A stretch of DNA of 64,000 nt from Methylobacillus methanolivorans (GTDB taxonomy: Bacteria > Pseudomonadota > Gammaproteobacteria > Burkholderiales > Methylophilaceae). This document shows, piece by piece, positions 35,118 to 43,962 of this stretch (position 1 is its first letter; each line of letters starts with the position of its first letter). A program made the position numbers and the translations under genes. The notes beneath the pieces are model-generated. The model was given only the letters and a program-made list of their open reading frames with translations. It was not told the DNA's origin and did no database searches. Location of the stretch: contig NZ_JBIWXY010000001.1 of NCBI RefSeq assembly GCF_044751345.1, positions 372,001 through 436,000 on the forward strand. The letters are read 5' to 3'.

Positions 35118-36251
35118 ATGGCATACAGCATTTTTTCCAAGGTCGATAACGAGCAACTCAAGGAGCCGATGTTTTTCGGTCAGCCGGTCAATGTCGCGCG
35201 TTACGACCAGCAGAAATATCCGGTATTCGAGAAGCTGATCGAAAAGCAGCTGTCGTTCTTCTGGCGTCCGGAAGAAGTCGACGTATCGCAAGATCGTATC
35301 GACTACCAGGGTTTGCCTGACCATGAAAAGCATATCTTCATCAGCAACCTGAAGTATCAGACGCTGCTGGATTCTATCCAGGGACGTAGCCCTAACGTGG
35401 CGTTGTTGCCATTGGTCTCGTTGCCAGAGCTGGAAACCTGGATCGAAACCTGGGCTTTCTCCGAGACCATCCACTCGCGCTCTTATACCCATATCATCCG
35501 CAACATCGTTTCTGATCCCTCACTGATCTTTGACGATATTGTGCGCAATGAAAACATCGTAGCGCGCGCTAGCGACATCTCGAGTTATTACGATGATCTG
35601 ATTCACTACTCCATGCTGTATTCGCAGCTAGGCGAGGGTGATCATGTGATCAATGGCGAGGTCAAGTCGGTCAACCTGCATGAACTGAAAAAACTGCTCT
35701 ACCGTTGCCTGATGAGCGTCAATATCCTGGAGGCGATCCGCTTTTATGTCAGCTTTGCCTGCTCGTTTGCCTTTGCTGAGCGCAAGGTGATGGAAGGCAA
35801 TGCCAAGATCATTCGCCTAATTGCGCGTGACGAAGCGCTGCATCTAACTGGCACCCAGCACATGCTTAATATCATGCGCAATGGCCAGGATGACACGGAG
35901 TTTGCTGAGATTGCCGCAGAGTTGCAGCAGGAGTGCTTCGACATGTTCAAGAATGCTGCGGAGCAGGAAAAGAAATGGGCAGAGTACCTGTTCAAGGACG
36001 GTTCCATGATCGGCCTCAACAAGGACATTCTCTGTCAGTATGTCGAGTACATCACCAATAACCGCATGACAGCGGTTGGCCTGGCGCCTGCGTTTCCAAA
36101 TGCCAAGAGTAATCCTATCCCCTGGATCAATACCTGGTTGGCGTCCGATACCGTACAAGTGGCGCCGCAGGAAGTGGAGTTGAGCTCCTACCTCATCGGC
36201 CAGATTGATTCTGAGGTCAGCTCTGACGACCTCGGTGATTTCGAGCTTTGA
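35118..36251 (+). CDS. nrdB: Class Ia ribonucleotide reductase, beta subunit
   Basis: Radical-generating small subunit, 377 residues, with a dinuclear iron centre. The radical tyrosine is Y123 in S-R-S-Y-T-H-I-I-R-N. Iron ligands fall in D-H-E-K-H, E-T-I-H-S, E-A-I-R-F-Y and A-R-D-E-A-L-H. It lies 62 bp after nrdA, and its stop overlaps the next gene's start as TTGA. It matches the E. coli NrdB type rather than the manganese NrdF type. Confidence 0.97.
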   Translation: MAYSIFSKVDNEQLKEPMFFGQPVNVARYDQQKYPVFEKLIEKQLSFFWRPEEVDVSQDRIDYQGLPDHEKHIFISNLKYQTLLDSIQGRSPNVALLPLVSLPELETWIETWAFSETIHSRSYTHIIRNIVSDPSLIFDDIVRNENIVARASDISSYYDDLIHYSMLYSQLGEGDHVINGEVKSVNLHELKKLLYRCLMSVNILEAIRFYVSFACSFAFAERKVMEGNAKIIRLIARDEALHLTGTQHMLNIMRNGQDDTEFAEIAAELQQECFDMFKNAAEQEKKWAEYLFKDGSMIGLNKDILCQYVEYITNNRMTAVGLAPAFPNAKSNPIPWINTWLASDTVQVAPQEVELSSYLIGQIDSEVSSDDLGDFEL

Positions 36252-36664
36252 GCACAGTCCGTACCCAGCACACCAGCTTTAACCTCATTTCGCACGAAAC
36301 GTTGCTCGATGGCCTGGAGCGTACAGGCCACGAAGTGGAATACCAGTGCCGGGGCGGATATTGTGGCATTTGCCGGGTACGCCTACTTGATGGCGAGGTG
36401 CAATACCTTGAGCAGCCATTGGCATTCATTGCTGCCGACGAAATCTTGCCGTGCTGTTGTGTACCAAAATCTGATGTCAGGGTGGAGTGCGAGCTCAGGC
36501 CTGAGATGCGCGGGTGGCAAGGACAAGAGGATATGTTCCCCGTTCAGCAGTCGCTTTTTGCTGATGCGTTGCCTCACGAAGAACAGTTTCCCCCAGTGAA
36601 AAAGTGGCGTAGAAGAAGAGCGGCTAAGTCAGCTACATCGGCAAATAATTTATCTCTGTTTTAG
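36248..36664 (+). CDS. yfaE: 2Fe-2S ferredoxin for NrdB maintenance (YfaE-like), extended C-terminus
   Basis: A 138-residue protein whose first 85 residues are a plant-type ferredoxin. Cysteine ligands are C34, C39 and C42 in C-R-G-G-Y-C-G-I-C, plus one of C69-C71. In E. coli YfaE (84 residues) reduces the iron centre of NrdB, and its position directly after nrdB supports the same job. The start is TTG overlapping the nrdB stop by four bases; no better start exists upstream of the ferredoxin domain. The additional ~50 C-terminal residues, ending in a basic cluster K-K-W-R-R-R-R, are unlike YfaE and unexplained. Confidence 0.88.
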   Translation: MSTVRTQHTSFNLISHETLLDGLERTGHEVEYQCRGGYCGICRVRLLDGEVQYLEQPLAFIAADEILPCCCVPKSDVRVECELRPEMRGWQGQEDMFPVQQSLFADALPHEEQFPPVKKWRRRRAAKSATSANNLSLF

Positions 36665-36715
36665 AAGTGTTGTTTTTTTGCACGGCTTAGCCCAACAAAG
36701 TGTAAATAAAATGTA

Positions 36716-36753
36716 AAAATTATCATTCGCTAATATTATTGAGAATGATTTTT
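36716..36753. promoter_or_regulatory. Fur-box-like sequences upstream of siderophore receptor
   Basis: AAAATTATCATTCG (36716-36729) and TTGAGAATGATTTTTA (36738-36753) both resemble parts of the Fur consensus GATAATGATAATCATTATC. They lie 35-72 bp before the receptor start codon. Two overlapping partial sites are usual for Fur-controlled iron uptake genes. Confidence 0.6.
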
Positions 36754-36787
36754 AATAAAATCGCTGCTTTTCATTCAGGGAAAAGCA

Positions 36788-39031
36788 ATGAAGCACACTC
36801 CAATATTGGCAGTTCAGAAGCCAAAACTTGTTTATCTTGTGGTCAGCGCATTATTTGCAATGCCTGCTATCGCAGCCGATCGTGATAATTCCGTATTACC
36901 CGAAGTTGCTGTCGTTGGTGGTAAGGTCAATAAAGAGGCAACAAGCTATGTTGCTAAAAAAACCAAAAGTGCCACCAAGACCGACACCCCTATTGTAGAA
37001 ACGCCACAATCTATTTCGGTTGTTGACCGCAAGGAGCTGGATGACCGTAATGCGCAGACCTTGAATGAGGCAATTGCCTATACTGCTGGTGTTCGTTCAG
37101 AGGTCGGTGGTATGGATAGCCGCGCAGATAGTTACTCTATTCGAGGATTTAAGGGTGGCTTGGAAACTGATAGCGGAACCTCCACTCTTTTCCTTGATGG
37201 GCTCAAGGTCCAGGCCGGTGGTCAATGGAACCGTGCAACTTTTGATAATTATGGTCTTGAGCGGGTAGAGGTATTGAAAGGTCCTTCAGCCGCCATATAT
37301 GGTCAGATCACTCCTGGCGGCATGATTAATCTTGTGAGTAAGCGTCCAACAGCAAATCAGGTCAACGAAGTGCGTTTGCAAGGCGGTAGTTTTGACCAAT
37401 ATAAGGCAGCATTCGATATTGGCGGAAGCCTGGCTGACGATCAGTCAGTATTATTCAGATTAGTAGGCTCTTTCAACGATGGTGGCTCCCAGATCAAACA
37501 TAATGATCTGCAACGTACCTATTTTGCGCCAAGTCTGCTTTGGCAGATTTCAGATAAGACCAGCTTGACATTGCTGGCGCAGTATCAGCGCGACAAGGGC
37601 GGTTCAACCTTTCAGTTTCTCCCATATTATGGCACTGCCGCATTTAACTCAGTGATTGGACGACGTCTGAGTCGTGACACCTTTTATGGTGACAAGGATT
37701 GGAATACTTATGATCGTGAGCAGTCAGCGGTAGGTTGGGAGTTTGATCATCGCTTTAGTGATACATGGCAGTTCCGTCAAAAAGTACGGTATACCAGTGT
37801 AGAAAATACCTATAAATCTGTCATAGGAGGTATTTCTAGAGGTAATGAAACTAATGGCTTGTTCGATCGTAGATCCACTTTGGGAGAGGGCAACTCAGAA
37901 GGAGTGTCGATTGATAATCAACTACAAGCCGATTTTGCGACTGGTGAGTTGCAACATACCCTTCTTTTGGGGATGGATGCGCAACGCTTCAATTGGCAGA
38001 ACAAAAGAGGTAATGGAACCGCAAGCTCAATTTCATTATTTAATCCAGGCCCGACAAGTGCAGGAAATTATAATGTCACGGTAAGTACGATGCGTCAGGA
38101 TGCCGATCAAAAGCAAACTGGAGTGTATGTTCAAGAGCAGTTAGCATGGGATAAGTGGCGGTTTAGTGTAGGTGGGCGTTACGATTATTTTGATAATACG
38201 ATGAGTGCTACATCGTCGACTTATGGGCATCGTCGGGAGGGATTCAACGACCACTCTTTTACTTGGCGCACAGGTGCGCTGTATTTGTTTGATAATGGCT
38301 TGGCACCTTTCATCAGTTACTCCACTTCATTTGATCCAGGGCCTCTGGGAGTAGCCATGTTGAATGACGTGGCTGTTAAACCTATCAAGGGAAATCAATA
38401 TGAAGCGGGGGTTAAGTATCAACCGCCCGGCAGTAATAGCTTGGTCAGTGCTTCAGTGTATGAACTGACACAAGAAAATCGTATGGTCTCAACCGGTGCG
38501 ACTTGTGTAAACAGTGCAGACAATACTTGTTATTCCCAGGTTGGAGAGGCAAGGATTCGAGGCGTTGAGCTTGAAGGCAAAGCTGAGCTAACGAAGAATA
38601 TTAGCTTGCTTGGTAGCTATACCTACATGGATAGTGAAATCACCAAGAGTAATACAGCTACCGAGGTAAATGGAGCCGCTATTCCTCAAGTCGCTAAGCA
38701 CATGTCATCACTATGGGCTAATTACACTTTCACTACCGGTTATCTTGATGGGTTAAATATTGGGCTTGGTGCTCGATATGTTGGCGGGTCTTACGGTGCT
38801 GCTCGTGCAGTAGGGCCAGCTGATAATCCATATCTGCATACAGACTCCTATACAACCTATGATGCTGCAGTTCGCTATAACTTGAAGTCTGTAGGATATT
38901 CTGGCGCAGAGTTTGCAATCAATGCCAGTAATTTGACAGACCGACTGTACGTGACAACTTGTACTGGTCTAGGTGCTTGCTATTACGGCTCCGGCCGCGT
39001 CGTGAATGCTACCCTGAAGTACAACTGGTAA
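36788..39031 (+). CDS. TonB-dependent siderophore receptor
   Basis: Outer-membrane receptor of 747 residues for a ferric siderophore, probably hydroxamate (FhuA/FoxA-like). The signal peptide ends near A-I-A-A. A possible TonB box L-P-E-V-A-V-V is near residue 37. The plug domain includes E-T-P-Q-S-I-S-V-V and L-K-G-P-S-A-A-I-Y-G. The C-terminus ends in tryptophan as needed for barrel insertion. AGGGAAAA precedes the ATG. Fur-like boxes lie upstream. Codon use is more AT-rich than in the flanking nrd genes, which suggests horizontal transfer. A terminator follows. Confidence 0.94.
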   Translation: MKHTPILAVQKPKLVYLVVSALFAMPAIAADRDNSVLPEVAVVGGKVNKEATSYVAKKTKSATKTDTPIVETPQSISVVDRKELDDRNAQTLNEAIAYTAGVRSEVGGMDSRADSYSIRGFKGGLETDSGTSTLFLDGLKVQAGGQWNRATFDNYGLERVEVLKGPSAAIYGQITPGGMINLVSKRPTANQVNEVRLQGGSFDQYKAAFDIGGSLADDQSVLFRLVGSFNDGGSQIKHNDLQRTYFAPSLLWQISDKTSLTLLAQYQRDKGGSTFQFLPYYGTAAFNSVIGRRLSRDTFYGDKDWNTYDREQSAVGWEFDHRFSDTWQFRQKVRYTSVENTYKSVIGGISRGNETNGLFDRRSTLGEGNSEGVSIDNQLQADFATGELQHTLLLGMDAQRFNWQNKRGNGTASSISLFNPGPTSAGNYNVTVSTMRQDADQKQTGVYVQEQLAWDKWRFSVGGRYDYFDNTMSATSSTYGHRREGFNDHSFTWRTGALYLFDNGLAPFISYSTSFDPGPLGVAMLNDVAVKPIKGNQYEAGVKYQPPGSNSLVSASVYELTQENRMVSTGATCVNSADNTCYSQVGEARIRGVELEGKAELTKNISLLGSYTYMDSEITKSNTATEVNGAAIPQVAKHMSSLWANYTFTTGYLDGLNIGLGARYVGGSYGAARAVGPADNPYLHTDSYTTYDAAVRYNLKSVGYSGAEFAINASNLTDRLYVTTCTGLGACYYGSGRVVNATLKYNW

Positions 39032-39042
39032 TGTGATCCAGA

Positions 39043-39078
39043 GCGATTGTCCGCGAGTAGCAGGCAATCGCTTTTTTT
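39043..39078 (+). terminator. Terminator after siderophore receptor
   Basis: GCGATTG (39043-39049) and CAATCGC (39065-39071) pair across a 15-nt loop and are followed by seven T residues. The hairpin stands between the receptor and esterase genes, so it probably reduces read-through rather than separating two independent units. Confidence 0.7.
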
Positions 39079-39092
39079 ATGGGTGAGTCATT

Positions 39093-40058
39093 GTGAAATT
39101 CAAGCCTATTTTGTTTGCGGGTCTCTTGTATTTATGGGCAATACAATCTTGCACTAGTATTGCTGAGGATGCGAGCGACTGGCGGGTAGCAACCTTGCCT
39201 ATCGCGCAGCAGCAGGATATTCGGTCAGCAGCCACAGGCCAGACCTACCGCATTTTTATCTCCAAGCCGGCTGTTGAGCCGCCTCCTGAGGGTTTCCCCG
39301 TTATTTATGTGCTGGATGGCAATGTCTTGTTTTACCCGGTTTCCATGTTGGTGCATGGGCAATCGCAACGGCGCGAGGCTACCGGTATCACGCCGGCAGT
39401 GGTAGTGGGTATAGGTTATCCCACTCAGAGGATGCTGGATGAGGTGTCCCGCGCTGAGGATTTGACGCCGCCAGCCCCTGATCTTTCTGATACTGGCGAC
39501 CAACGTGCACCCAGGCAGGGTGGGGCAGACCGCTTTCTGGATTTTGTTGAGCAGGAGTTGAAGCCCCTGATTGCCAAGGAGGTTCATATCAACCCTCAGC
39601 AGCAGGCTTTGTTTGGGCATTCCTACGGTGGCCTGTTGACGTTGCATACCTTGTTCACGCGCCCACAGGCGTTTCAGGTTTATATTGCCTCTAGCCCTTC
39701 CATCTGGTGGAACAAGCAGTTCATCCTGACCGAAGAGCAAGCTTTCATGGCTGCATCTTCACTTGATTTATCCCACTCACGGTTGTTGTTGATGGTGGGT
39801 GGGCTCGAACAGGGAAGGCCTGTCGCAACTGATGCGACAGCTCCAGGCAATACATCCACGCAACGGCGGCAGATGGTCGATGCCACACGGGAATTGGCGA
39901 GCCGTTTACAGCAGGCCAAGCCACACGGCTTGAGCACTTTCTATCAATTGCAGGTAGGTGAAAACCATGGCACGGCAATGTGGACGGGTAGTATCCGGGC
40001 GGTGGAGTTTTTTATGGGGCGCTCCGATAAGTTTAATGCAGAGGTGTCGCAGCCATGA
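39093..40058 (+). CDS. Alpha/beta-hydrolase esterase, siderophore-esterase-like
   Basis: A 321-residue exported hydrolase with the nucleophile elbow G-H-S-Y-G-G near residue 174 and a late histidine in G-E-N-H-G-T. It is of the BesA/IroE/Fes (putative esterase) type that hydrolyses ferric-siderophore esters to release iron. The N-terminus has a signal peptide with a cysteine (Q-S-C) that could be a weak lipobox. The start is GTG with GGGTGAG upstream. Position after the receptor supports a role in siderophore use. Its end overlaps the next gene by four bases. Confidence 0.82.
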   Translation: MKFKPILFAGLLYLWAIQSCTSIAEDASDWRVATLPIAQQQDIRSAATGQTYRIFISKPAVEPPPEGFPVIYVLDGNVLFYPVSMLVHGQSQRREATGITPAVVVGIGYPTQRMLDEVSRAEDLTPPAPDLSDTGDQRAPRQGGADRFLDFVEQELKPLIAKEVHINPQQQALFGHSYGGLLTLHTLFTRPQAFQVYIASSPSIWWNKQFILTEEQAFMAASSLDLSHSRLLLMVGGLEQGRPVATDATAPGNTSTQRRQMVDATRELASRLQQAKPHGLSTFYQLQVGENHGTAMWTGSIRAVEFFMGRSDKFNAEVSQP

Positions 40059-40327
40059 AGCCATCTATGGATATCGGCTTACGGGTGCTGGCGGCGTTTG
40101 TCGGTGGCTATCTGTTGACGGCCTTGTTCAACTTGTTGTGGGTACTGTGGTGGCCGGGTCACCGGGCTGATGCGGTTTTCTATGGCGTGTTGTTACCGTG
40201 GGTGGTGTATTGCCTGGTGATGATCTGGGCTTTTGCTGCCCGCAGCGCCTTGCGTGCCTGGGGTTGGATCATCCTGGTTGCACTGATGTTGGCGGTATTG
40301 TTGGGATTGGCCAGGTGGCTACAATGA
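40055..40327 (+). CDS. Small membrane protein, DUF3649-like
   Basis: A 90-residue protein with three predicted membrane helices, preceded by a short N-terminal region. It resembles the DUF3649 iron-uptake companion proteins. It overlaps the esterase by ATGA and the PepSY gene by ATGA, so it is tightly coupled on both sides. Function unknown; probably a partner of the PepSY protein in periplasmic iron reduction or transport. Confidence 0.78.
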   Translation: MKPSMDIGLRVLAAFVGGYLLTALFNLLWVLWWPGHRADAVFYGVLLPWVVYCLVMIWAFAARSALRAWGWIILVALMLAVLLGLARWLQ

Positions 40328-41883
40328 AAAAGACATTCTCTCTTTCCATGGCCTGGCTGCATGCTTGGTTTGGGTTGTACCTGGGCTGGCTATTGTTTGC
40401 CATTTTCCTGACTGGCAGTATGGCAGTGTTTGAGCATAGCATCACGCACTGGATGCAGCCCGAGGCGAGAGTCGATCACTCTTTGCCTATGCCTAGCATG
40501 CAAGAGCAATTGGATCAGGGCCAGGCTTACCTGGAGCAGCATGCACCACGCGAAAAAGGCAGCATGTGGATGATACGTCCTATCTCGGATAATCATCCTA
40601 CATTGGAGGTTATCTGGCGCAAGAAAGGTGAAGCGCATGAAGTCGTGCTTGACCCGCACTCCGGCCAAGCACTCAAGGTGCGTGAAACCGAGGGCGGGGA
40701 AATGCTCACGCATTTTCACTACACCTTGCTGGCTGATCTCACTGGTACCATTATTGTCGGCTTGGCAGCGGTGGTGATGCTGGTTGGTTTGATTAGCGGC
40801 GTGGTCATTCATAAGCGTATCTTCAAGGATTTTTTCACGTTTCGGCGGCAATCGTCATCCCAGCGCTCATGGCTGGATGCACATAATGTGGCAGGGGTAA
40901 TGATGTTACCTTTCCTGTTCATGATTACCTACACTGGCTTAGTGATGCAGCCAATGGTCTTCCTGCCGTTGGGTATCAAGGCTGTTTATGACAATCCACG
41001 TAGTTTGCGTGCCGATGCAGTCCAGTCGTTTGAGCGCCCGTATGTCGCTGAGGAAGCGCCCATGATCAATATTGCCACTTTATTACCCAAGGCACAGCAA
41101 GCACTCGGTGCTGTGGAGTGGGTGGTGATCCAGAATGGTGGGGATGCCTCGGCTGTGGTCGAGTTTTTTTCCGGCGTCGGAGGGCGGATTTCTGCTGTGG
41201 CGGATCATGCGGCTTTCAACGGTGTGACAGGTGAATTGCTAGGTGTGCAGACCAAGTGGCGTGATTCTGCTTATGTATTCCGTGGCTTTGTTGGCATCCA
41301 CGTTGCCATGTTTGGTGGCTGGGTAGTTTCCTGGCTGTATTTCTTCGCCGGGCTGGTGAGTTGCGGGCTGATTGCCACAGGCCTGATCTTATTTACCATC
41401 AAACGCCGCAAACGGCCGGAGAATGAATTTGGCGCGGCCAGTGCTCGTGTATACCGCCTGATTGAGGCACTTAATATTGCTGCTGTGATGGGCAGCATCA
41501 ATGCCATTCTGGTTTATTTCTGGGCCAATCGCCTATTGCCAGCCGATCTGGATGGGCGTGCAGGTTGGGAGGTGCGTGCATTCCTGCTCACCTGGCTGGT
41601 GAGTTTGCTGCATGGCCTATTGCGGAAACCATTGGCGGCCTGGCGCGACCAACTCCTGCTGGCGGTGATGTTGTGCTGCTTATTGCCGCTATGTGCCTGG
41701 CTGAATGGCCTGCCGACGTTACTGGAGTTCTGGCGCCTAGGCGATGGCATTGCCTTTGGCGTCGAGGCGACCATGTTGGTCATAGGCCTCTTGCTGGCAA
41801 TGGCTATTCCCAAGGTGTCCAATGCCATGCGTGGTACGCCATCCACACGTAAAAAAAGTTTGCCCAAGGAGGGAAGGGCATGA
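40324..41883 (+). CDS. PepSY-associated transmembrane protein (iron-regulated, PiuB-like)
   Basis: A 519-residue inner-membrane protein with PepSY-associated membrane helices. It starts M-K-K-T-F-S-L-S-M-A-W-L-H-A-W-F-G-L, typical of this family, with an extracytoplasmic PepSY-like domain between helices. The ATG at 40324 overlaps the previous stop (ATGA). An in-frame start at 40198 would add 42 residues inside the upstream gene and was rejected. Relatives are Fur-regulated and associated with siderophore reduction. Its stop overlaps a 16-codon ORF. Confidence 0.9.
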   Translation: MKKTFSLSMAWLHAWFGLYLGWLLFAIFLTGSMAVFEHSITHWMQPEARVDHSLPMPSMQEQLDQGQAYLEQHAPREKGSMWMIRPISDNHPTLEVIWRKKGEAHEVVLDPHSGQALKVRETEGGEMLTHFHYTLLADLTGTIIVGLAAVVMLVGLISGVVIHKRIFKDFFTFRRQSSSQRSWLDAHNVAGVMMLPFLFMITYTGLVMQPMVFLPLGIKAVYDNPRSLRADAVQSFERPYVAEEAPMINIATLLPKAQQALGAVEWVVIQNGGDASAVVEFFSGVGGRISAVADHAAFNGVTGELLGVQTKWRDSAYVFRGFVGIHVAMFGGWVVSWLYFFAGLVSCGLIATGLILFTIKRRKRPENEFGAASARVYRLIEALNIAAVMGSINAILVYFWANRLLPADLDGRAGWEVRAFLLTWLVSLLHGLLRKPLAAWRDQLLLAVMLCCLLPLCAWLNGLPTLLEFWRLGDGIAFGVEATMLVIGLLLAMAIPKVSNAMRGTPSTRKKSLPKEGRA

Positions 41884-41930
41884 AGGTGATAGCAAAGGTG
41901 TTGAAGTGCGTGAGGAGGGCCAGCCAGTGA
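41880..41930 (+). CDS. Bridging micro-ORF, 16 codons
   Basis: This reads M-K-V-I-A-K-V-L-K-C-V-R-R-A-S-Q. Its ATG overlaps the PepSY stop (ATGA) and is preceded by a consensus AGGAGG seven bases upstream. Its stop overlaps the GTG start of the next gene (GTGA). The continuous stop-start chain and strong ribosome-binding site argue that it is translated. Whether the basic peptide has a role, or the ORF simply carries ribosomes to the next gene, cannot be told. No homologue is recognised. Confidence 0.4.
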   Translation: MKVIAKVLKCVRRASQ

Positions 41931-42283
41931 GCCATACTTCAATCTTGACAGCGGTCATGATGGGCTACACCCTGGCCTATGCTGGGATGGCGGCCTTAAG
42001 CTTGGGCATGCAAAAGCATTATGCCCAATTGACCGCTGATGCTGAGTTGCCCTCCAGCAGGAAAGTGTTGTTCAAGACCTTGGGTTGGAGCTTATTAGCA
42101 TTCGCCTTGCTGCCTGTGATCCAGGGCTGGAGCTTGGCGATGGGGCTGGTGATCTGGGTAGGCTTGATTTCCGTGGCGGCGATCAATGTCGTGCTAGTGC
42201 TTGCCTATCAACCTAGATTGCTCGCCTGGCTCGGGGTTGCAGTCAGCATCGCTTTGATTGTATTGCTGACTGCAAGCATGTAG
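41927..42283 (+). CDS. Small membrane protein, DUF3325-like
   Basis: A 118-residue protein with about three predicted membrane helices, resembling the DUF3325 proteins that accompany PepSY and DUF3649 genes in iron clusters. The start is GTG at 41927, with GGAGGG at seven bases and with the stop of the preceding micro-ORF overlapping it. A longer in-frame start at 41822 lies in the upstream gene and was rejected. It is the last gene of the iron cluster. Confidence 0.78.
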   Translation: MSHTSILTAVMMGYTLAYAGMAALSLGMQKHYAQLTADAELPSSRKVLFKTLGWSLLAFALLPVIQGWSLAMGLVIWVGLISVAAINVVLVLAYQPRLLAWLGVAVSIALIVLLTASM

Positions 42284-42308
42284 CGACTTTGCCGCTATTT
42301 AATCCTAT

Positions 42309-43367
42309 TTAACCCCGGTCCAAGGGACGGGATGTAGAAAAAATATCCCACATGGTAATGAATAGTGCCGCAATCAGCGGGCCGATGACGAAGCCATTTA
42401 GCCCAAACACGGCCATGCCGCCGAGTGTGGAGATCAGTACGACGTAATCCGGTAGCTTGGTGTCCTTGCCAACCAAAATCGGACGCAGGATGTTATCTAC
42501 CAAGCCAATCACGAATACGCCAAATGCAATCAGGGTAATGCCTTGCCACAGTGCACCAGTGGCGAGAAAGTAGATGGCTACTGGCGCCCATATCAGGCTT
42601 GCACCCACGGCGGGCAGAAGTGATAGAAAGGCCATGATGACAGCCCAGAGCAGGGCTGCTTGGATGCCTAGTATCCAGAAAATCAACCCACCTAAAGCCC
42701 CTTGCGTTATCGCAACCAAGATGTTGCCTTTGACTGTGGCGCGGATCACGGTGGTGAATTTATTGAACAGGTGGCGCTTATGCTCAGCACTGAGGGGGAT
42801 GGCTTGTTTCACCCGCATCGAAAGCGTCGTGCCATCGCGTAGCAGGAAAAACATCAAGTACAACATGACAGCAAAGCCAACCACAAACTGGAAGGTATTC
42901 TGCCCAATACTCAGCGCCTTGGTTGCCAGCAATTGGCTACCCTGCATGGCGATTTGCGAAAGCTTGTCCTGAAAGCTTTTTACATCCGTCAGGCCGACGC
43001 GCTCCAGCACACGATGAATAGGCGCTGGCGCAGCATCCAGGATTTCCTGAGTGTAGAGCGCTGGGTTGATTTCGCCTGACTTCACTTTCTGGAACAGCGT
43101 TGCCCCTTCATGTACCAGCGAGCTGGCAATGATGATTAGCGGCAAGATCACAATGATGATACAAGCTGTGAGCGTGCCGAGCGCTGCGAGGTTTTTGCGA
43201 TTGTTAGTCTTGACCAGCAGCTGACGATATAAAGGCGTAAACAGGATAGAGAGAATCACCCCCCAGAACACTGCGCCATAAAAGGGCAGGAGGATGACGA
43301 TCAATCCGGCAGACACCAGAAGCAGCAGGAAGATAAAAGATTTATTGTGGAAATCGGCGCTATTCAT
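42309..43367 (-). CDS. AI-2E family (PerM/YdiK-like) membrane protein
   Basis: A 352-residue protein with about seven to eight membrane helices. The AI-2E family motif L-S-L-L-P-A-V-G-A-S-L-I-W-A-P is near residue 250. Characteristic glycine-rich C-terminal segments (V-G-K-D-T-K-L-P, G-L-N-G-F-V-I-G-P) are also present. Some members export autoinducer-2 or act as sodium/proton antiporters, but the function here is not established. Monocistronic, convergent with the iron cluster. Confidence 0.9.
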   Translation of the reverse strand: MNSADFHNKSFIFLLLLVSAGLIVILLPFYGAVFWGVILSILFTPLYRQLLVKTNNRKNLAALGTLTACIIIVILPLIIIASSLVHEGATLFQKVKSGEINPALYTQEILDAAPAPIHRVLERVGLTDVKSFQDKLSQIAMQGSQLLATKALSIGQNTFQFVVGFAVMLYLMFFLLRDGTTLSMRVKQAIPLSAEHKRHLFNKFTTVIRATVKGNILVAITQGALGGLIFWILGIQAALLWAVIMAFLSLLPAVGASLIWAPVAIYFLATGALWQGITLIAFGVFVIGLVDNILRPILVGKDTKLPDYVVLISTLGGMAVFGLNGFVIGPLIAALFITMWDIFSTSRPLDRG

Positions 43368-43417
43368 AAGGCAGGAGTTTACGCGTTAAATATCTGATGG
43401 AGTGTTGCTACACGCAC

Positions 43418-43720
43418 TTATTTCCACATGACGTCACTATGGTTCTGGATAGCCGATTGCAACAATTCTATCAATGGTAATGCACGCTTGTTCAGGCTGA
43501 TATGAATAGGCTCTGCTTCAGCTTCTGTTTGTTCGGTGTTTTCTGGTGAGGTGGAGCTTTTTAGCCCTTGTTGCAAGCCTTGTAGCGCCTTGGGGACATC
43601 GTCTGCCAGGATAGCGCCGGGGATGGTGCCGCTGTGGCCCATGAGTTGAAGGAGTTGCTTGGCAACATCGCCAAACAGCATGATGTCGCTATAGCGCGAG
43701 GTTGAGAATATCACGAGCAT
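43418..43720 (-). CDS. DUF1840 domain protein
   Basis: A 100-residue soluble protein recognised by its start M-L-V-I-F-S-T and the core M-L-F-G-D-V-A-K-Q-L-L-Q-L-M-G-H-S-G, as in DUF1840 proteins. The centre is acidic (E-Q-T-E-A-E-A-E) and the C-terminus ends D-V-M-W-K. The family is common in Betaproteobacteria and its function is unknown. Confidence 0.85.
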   Translation of the reverse strand: MLVIFSTSRYSDIMLFGDVAKQLLQLMGHSGTIPGAILADDVPKALQGLQQGLKSSTSPENTEQTEAEAEPIHISLNKRALPLIELLQSAIQNHSDVMWK

Positions 43721-43785
43721 GTGTGTGGGCCTTGAGAGATAATAGGCAGGCTACCCAGCCAATGCTTGGCAGCCTGTCATGTGGG

Positions 43786-43962
43786 TTAGTCAGTTTTGCT
43801 GCCAGGGCCAGCCAAGTACCAGACAATCAAGCCGAGAACGGGGAAAATCAGTACGCCAAGAATCCAGAGGATTTTCTTTACCGTATCCGCAGAGCTTTGG
43901 ATAATCTTGATGATGGCGTAAATATCTGCAACGAGGATCAATAGGGCGATAATGCTTTGCAT
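43786..43962 (-). CDS. Small PLDc_N-domain membrane protein
   Basis: A 58-residue protein that has two hydrophobic helices with the PLDc_N (phospholipase D nuclease N-terminal) pattern I-L-W-I-L-G-V-L-I-F-P-V-L-G. It ends in A-G-P-G-S-K. No nuclease domain is present. The start at 43962 is supported by AAGGAAAA upstream; the longer frame from 44040 has no such site. Function unknown; such proteins are common as stress-related small membrane proteins. Confidence 0.78.
   Translation of the reverse strand: MQSIIALLILVADIYAIIKIIQSSADTVKKILWILGVLIFPVLGLIVWYLAGPGSKTD

Noticed and set aside
39225..39740. 171-codon minus-strand frame opposite the esterase
   Set aside because: Antisense shadow within a gene whose alpha/beta-hydrolase motifs are clear.
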